Assembly: GCF_014646195.1 (NCBI RefSeq)
Contig: NZ_BMMZ01000009.1
Coordinates: forward strand, 62,001 to 126,000
Direction of reading: 5' to 3'
Source of the DNA: Microlunatus endophyticus
Lineage (GTDB): Bacteria > Actinomycetota > Actinomycetes > Propionibacteriales > Propionibacteriaceae
Length of the DNA stretch: 64,000 bases
This document shows positions 60,637 to 64,000 of the stretch, one piece after another. Below the pieces are notes generated by a model, which did no database searches, was not told the DNA's origin, and saw only the letters and a list, made by a program, of their open reading frames with translations. Numbering within the stretch: position 1 is the stretch's first letter; each line of letters begins with the position of its first letter. The position numbers were made by a program, and so were the translations under genes.

Positions 60637-61500
60637 TCAGGCATCGCGGCGTTTCAGCAGGATCACGGCGACAGCGCCCACTGCGACCACTTCGGCTGCC
60701 AGGACGGCGAAGCCCTGCCACGCGTTCAGACTGATGATGCCGTTGTCACCACCCGATGCAGTCCCGGCCTGGTAGGCGTACAGCTGGCCGCCGGCCTGCG
60801 AGGGCAGGAACTGTGTGATGTTGGTGATCCAGTTCTGATGGGTCAGCGCAGCGATGACCTGGAGGAGGATCGGGACGACGAAGAGCAGACCCACGGCGAT
60901 GGCGACGCCGCCCGCGCTGACACGGATCAGCAGCCCGATCCCGAAGGCGAGCAGGGTGATCATCGCAACATAGAGCTCGGCGCCGAGCAAAGGCTTCAGG
61001 ACGTCCGCGTCGCCCAGATTCACATCGACGTTGTTGGACGACATGATGGGCCCGGATCCGAGGACACCGATGCCGGCCGAGACGCCGCTGATCACGAAGG
61101 TGGTCACGGCAAGGACGAGGGCCTTGGCGCCGACGGCGCCGTAGCGACGAGGGTCGGCGGCGAAGGTCGAGCGGATCATTCCCGTCCCGTATTCGCCGGA
61201 GATGATCAACACGCCCAGGACTGCCGCGACCAGGCCGGTGATGGTGACGTTGGCGGTGTTGAACTGCACGACGGCGCTGTTGGCGGCATCGCCGGTGAGA
61301 TGCTGACCGGTCGGATTCACTCCGAGGGATGCGAGCACCGAGATCGCGATGTTCAGGACGAAGATGACCAGGTAGCACCACACCGTCGACCGGATGCTGC
61401 GCATCTTGATCCACTCGCTGAGCATCAGGTGCGGGAAGGTCAGACGGGCACCGGTGAGATCGGTGCCGGTGGTCTTCTTGGTCGCGGTCACCGTTGTCAT
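60637..61500 (-). CDS. ABC-2-type transporter permease
   Basis: The 287-residue protein has six hydrophobic helices and the ABC-2 segment VLIISGEYGTGMIRSTFAA (residues 97-115), typical of permeases of the antibiotic- and lantibiotic-exporter type. It starts in ATGA overlap with the ATPase gene. Substrates of such pairs vary widely and none can be proposed here. There is no adjacent two-component system. Confidence 0.88.
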   Translation of the reverse strand: MTTVTATKKTTGTDLTGARLTFPHLMLSEWIKMRSIRSTVWCYLVIFVLNIAISVLASLGVNPTGQHLTGDAANSAVVQFNTANVTITGLVAAVLGVLIISGEYGTGMIRSTFAADPRRYGAVGAKALVLAVTTFVISGVSAGIGVLGSGPIMSSNNVDVNLGDADVLKPLLGAELYVAMITLLAFGIGLLIRVSAGGVAIAVGLLFVVPILLQVIAALTHQNWITNITQFLPSQAGGQLYAYQAGTASGGDNGIISLNAWQGFAVLAAEVVAVGAVAVILLKRRDA

Positions 61501-62408
61501 CGGGTCAACTCCGAGCGGTATTCGACATCGTCCTGGGTGAGTTCGAGGTAGGCCTCCTCGAGGCTCGCGGTCTGCGGTGTCAATTCGTGCAGCACGACAC
61601 CGGCGGCCGCGGCGGCCTCGCCGATGGTCGCCGCCGGAACGCCACCGATATCCAGGGCGCCGTCCTCGGTCTTCTGGATCGTGACGTCCGGCCCCGTCAG
61701 CGCGTCGGCGAGTTGCTCTGGCGTGGGCGTGCGCACCTTGACCCGCTGGGCGGTGGCACCGGCAAGGATCTCCTCGATCGGGGCGTTCGCCAGCACCCGG
61801 CCGCGACCCAGCACGATCACGTGATCGGCAGTCTGGGCCATCTCGCTCATCAGGTGGCTGGACAGGAAGACGGTGCGGCCCTCACCGGCTAGTCGCCGAC
61901 TGAGCCGGCGGACCCACAGAACGCCCTCCGGGTCGAGCCCGTTCACCGGCTCATCGAGGATCAGGGTCTGCGGGTCGCCCAGCAGGGCAGCCGCCATGCC
62001 CAGCCGCTGCCCCATGCCGAGAGAGAAGCCGCCGACCCGTTTCCTGGCCACCTGTTCCAGGCCGGTCATCTCGATGACCTCACCGACGCGGGACTTCGGG
62101 ATGCCGTGGGTTGCCGCCAGCGCACGCAGGTGGTTGTAGGCCGACCGCCCGGTGTGAACGGCCTTCGCCTCCAGGAGCGCGCCGACCTGGCGGAGCGGAT
62201 CGCGATGCGCCGCATACGGCTTCCCGTTGACCGCGGTCGTGCCGGCGGTCGGGCGGTCGAGACCCATGATCATCCGCATGGTGGTCGACTTGCCGGCACC
62301 GTTCGGTCCGAGGAAGCCGGTCACGATTCCGGATCGGACTGTGAACGTGATGTCGTCCACCGCCAGCTTGGGCCCGTACCTCTTACTGAGGTGCTGGATC
62401 TCGATCAT
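61497..62408 (-). CDS. ABC transporter ATPase (DrrA/CcmA type)
   Basis: The 303-residue ATPase has Walker A (GPNGAGKST), the signature FSLGMGQR (LSGGQ replaced by SLGMG, as in many ABC-2 partner ATPases), Walker B (TLILDEPVNGLD) and the switch His (LSSHLMSE). A C-terminal domain of about 90 residues follows, as in DrrA-type proteins. It pairs with the permease gene downstream. The ATG has no strong ribosome site visible. Confidence 0.92.
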   Translation of the reverse strand: MIEIQHLSKRYGPKLAVDDITFTVRSGIVTGFLGPNGAGKSTTMRMIMGLDRPTAGTTAVNGKPYAAHRDPLRQVGALLEAKAVHTGRSAYNHLRALAATHGIPKSRVGEVIEMTGLEQVARKRVGGFSLGMGQRLGMAAALLGDPQTLILDEPVNGLDPEGVLWVRRLSRRLAGEGRTVFLSSHLMSEMAQTADHVIVLGRGRVLANAPIEEILAGATAQRVKVRTPTPEQLADALTGPDVTIQKTEDGALDIGGVPAATIGEAAAAAGVVLHELTPQTASLEEAYLELTQDDVEYRSELTR

Positions 62409-62523
62409 GAAGCGACCCTATGCGCTCCGGGCACCGGACACATCCCACGGCGGACCGGGTCTTCCGGCGAGGTCGTACGACCTCGGTACGACGACACGAG
62501 CCCGTGCCTGCTCGGGTGGTGTA

Positions 62524-62697
62524 TCAGCGCCGGCGCAGGGAGTCGAGCAACAGCCGCTTCAGTGACGATCCGCCGGACTTGGCGAGGACCTCAGGACACT
62601 GCTGCTCCGACTGCTGGGCCGGTTGATCGACCGGGACTGCAATGAAGCGCCCAGCCGGATTGTGGACGAGGTAATCGCCCGGCGAATTGATACTCAT
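62524..62697 (-). CDS. candidate 57-residue protein upstream of the ABC-2 transporter
   Basis: This ORF is too short for routine gene callers but reads as a plausible protein: MSINSPGDYLVHNPAGRFIA, a Gln-rich centre (DQPAQQSEQQCPEV) and a basic C-terminal helix (SLKRLLLDSLRRR). A GGGGG run lies about four bases upstream of the ATG. It is in the same direction as the transporter genes and starts 115 bases before the ATPase gene. One Cys is present. I see no family resemblance. Confidence 0.5.
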   Translation of the reverse strand: MSINSPGDYLVHNPAGRFIAVPVDQPAQQSEQQCPEVLAKSGGSSLKRLLLDSLRRR

Positions 62698-62912
62698 TGC
62701 ACCCCCGTTTCAAGATCATCACGATCCCGCACGCCAGGCGCCATCAGCTGCCATTCCGGGGGATCACCCACGGGGCTTCCCCCGATGCCCCATGGGCGAT
62801 CCACCCGAATGTCAAACCGCTGCGCAAGTGCGCGTGCAAGAGAAACCGGACAACCGGTTTCCGGTCAGTGCTTCGGCCGACCCGACACCGGCCGAACCAA
62901 CAACCTGGGATA
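62698..62912. other. structured gene-free interval ahead of the 57-residue ORF
   Basis: No gene is evident. GAAACCGG-ACAA-CCGGTTTC (62842-62861) and TTCGGCCG / CGGCCGAA (62872-62879 with 62889-62896) are two perfect eight-base stems. CGGGGGA (62757-62763) pairs with TCCCCCG (62778-62784), while GGGGC inside that loop (62772-62776) can pair with GCCCC beyond it (62787-62791), a pseudoknot-like arrangement. The third 46-nt element follows at 62913. Confidence 0.6.
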
Positions 62913-62958
62913 ACGATAGCAGCTGGATGTCCAAAATGGACATGTCCGAATTAGGAAG
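62913..62958. repeat. 46-nt conserved element, copy C
   Basis: It matches copy B at 36 and copy A at 33 of 46 positions without gaps, and shares with B the identical core GTCCAAAATGGACATGTCC. Beyond the 46 bases, B and C both continue into a TTGGTCC. It lies upstream of the minus-strand 57-residue ORF and transporter, and 44 bases past the end of the reductase-like pseudogene. The minus strand shows TGCTATCGT. Confidence 0.7.
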
Positions 62959-63002
62959 TGACTTTGGTCCCGGCCGGCGGTCGGGTTGCGCACCCAGTGC
63001 GG

Positions 63003-64000
63003 CTATCTCGGGTCCTGCTCGAGGTCCAGGAGCACCTTGCCCACTGCCCCTGACCACGGCATCGTGGGCCGCCGCGGTCTGCTCCAGCGGGTAGTGATGC
63101 AGCGGCACTCCGGCGTCGTCGGTGACCCGCAGTCCGCCGGCAGCGACCGCGGCCGAGACCTCCTCGGCCGCACGCCGCTTCTGCTCCTGGGTGATCGTGT
63201 AGAGCAGGATGAACTGGTAGCGCAGATTCAGCGCATAGGTCTCCCGGATCGGCAGGGTGAAGGTCTGGCCGCCGTTGTTGGCATAGATCGCGATCGTGCC
63301 GCCCATGGAGATCACCGACCGGTCAAGATCATTGTTGGCCGCCGGTGCGACCTCGACCACCAGGTCGACCCCGTCGGGCGCCAGCGAACGGACCGCGTCG
63401 GCCACTGCTTCGGTCCGGTAGTTCATCACGGCGTGAGCACCCGCCGCCCGCGCCAGCTCCGCCTTCTGGAGACCGGAGACCGTGGTGATCACCGTGGCGC
63501 CGGCCCAGCGGGCCAATTGGATGGCCGCGTTGCCGACCGCGCCGGCTCCGCCCTGCACCAAGACCATCCGGCCGTCCAACGCACCGGGCCAGCCGGTCGA
63601 CCTCACCGCAGGTGAGCGCTCGATGGGCGGTCATCGCGGGCACCCCGAGTGACGCACCGAGATCGTACGACGCACCGTCCGGCAGCGGAACGGCCTGCTC
63701 GGCGGGCACGACGACGTACTCTGCCGCTGTCCCGTACGGCCGGCCGTGCTGGGCGAGATAGAGCCAGACCCGCTGCCCGATCTCTCGATCAACGCCGTCG
63801 CCGACCGCATCGATCACCCCGGCACCGTCCTGCCCGGGCACGACCTCATTGAAGGCCAGCCGGCCACTGATGCCGGCCCTGGCCTTCCAATCGGTCGGAT
63901 TGACACCCGCGCGGACCAGCCGGACGCGTACCTCTCCCGGGCCGGGCTCGGGCACTGGCCTGTCCGCGAGCGAAAGAACATCAGAAGAGCCGTTGGTGTT
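63003..64000 (-). pseudogene. zinc-type quinone oxidoreductase-like gene with two frameshifts, 5' end outside window
   Basis: The medium-chain dehydrogenase/quinone reductase sequence is recognisable in three successive frames. Frame one (to about 63600) reads PGEVRVRLVRAGVNPTDWKA, PGQDGAGVIDAVGDGV and PAMTAHRAL. Frame two continues with GRMVLVQGGAGAVGNAAIQLARWAG (Rossmann motif) to HHYPLEQTAAAHDAV. Frame three ends AVGKVLLDLEQDPR with TAG at 63003-63005. Each shift equals one extra base (or two missing), near 63600 and 63045. It would be an NADPH-dependent reductase if intact. It is either a pseudogene or affected by sequencing error; both shifts going the same way leaves both options open. 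Confidence 0.75.

Overview
The window comes from a GC-rich chromosome with tightly packed, mostly ATGA- or GTGA-coupled operons, GTG and TTG starts, DtxR/IdeR-type iron boxes and actinobacterial families (DUF3618, Holin-X-like, DUF3072, DUF2470). I infer a soil-type actinobacterium, possibly of the Propionibacteriales; the genus is not proven by anything here. I saw no tRNA, rRNA, CRISPR array, prophage or transposase.

Layout. 1-4.6 kb: the C-terminal part of a LacI-type regulator, a secreted beta-propeller protein, a LarA-type nickel racemase preceded by a 12-codon leader ORF, and an enolase-superfamily enzyme. 4.6-15.4 kb: a siderophore/iron locus with two lipoprotein binding proteins, a heterodimeric exporter-fold ABC pair with complementary degenerate ATP sites, an AraC regulator, FecCD-type permeases, an ATPase and a siderophore-interacting reductase; three iron boxes punctuate it. 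15.4-16.2 kb: a small DUF2188-like gene and a highly structured gene-free stretch. 16.2-25.4 kb: a carbohydrate locus (MalFG-type ABC importer, PAS-AraC regulator, ThuA-like protein, aldo/keto reductase, ketose 3-epimerase-like and Gfo/Idh/MocA enzymes), followed by a metallo-beta-lactamase-fold enzyme and a RidA-like protein. 25.5-32.4 kb: an exopolysaccharide synthase operon (BcsB-like protein, membrane protein of unknown function, processive GT2, GT-C enzyme) with a candidate 27-residue membrane microprotein upstream. 32.7-40.5 kb: a PhyH-type dioxygenase, a complete Dpp/Opp-type ABC importer and an aldo/keto reductase. 40.9-46.6 kb: an envelope-type cluster (PRC/DUF2382, TetR, DUF3618, Holin-X-like, DUF3072, YihY/BrkB, DUF2993) carrying four near-identical CTTAC-N3-GTAAG palindromes. 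46.6-50.0 kb: a TIM-barrel isomerase-like protein, ferritin, and a DUF2470 gene and Fes-like esterase that flank a fourth iron box. 50.0-56.0 kb: a C-P lyase operon phnGHIJKLM. 56.1-60.6 kb: epimerase, alpha-L-fucosidase, an unknown small protein and a second PhyH-type dioxygenase, with a divergent AraC regulator. 60.6-64 kb: an ABC-2 transporter, a candidate 57-residue protein and a frameshifted quinone-oxidoreductase-like gene cut by the window edge.

The most unusual signals are (1) a gapless 46-nt element present three times (16.0, 32.6 and 62.9 kb), each time beside strongly structured non-coding DNA and, in two cases, a candidate small ORF; (2) the four-site TetR operator set that appears to define an envelope-stress regulon; and (3) the ABC heterodimer in which one half keeps only the signature motif and the other half keeps everything except it.
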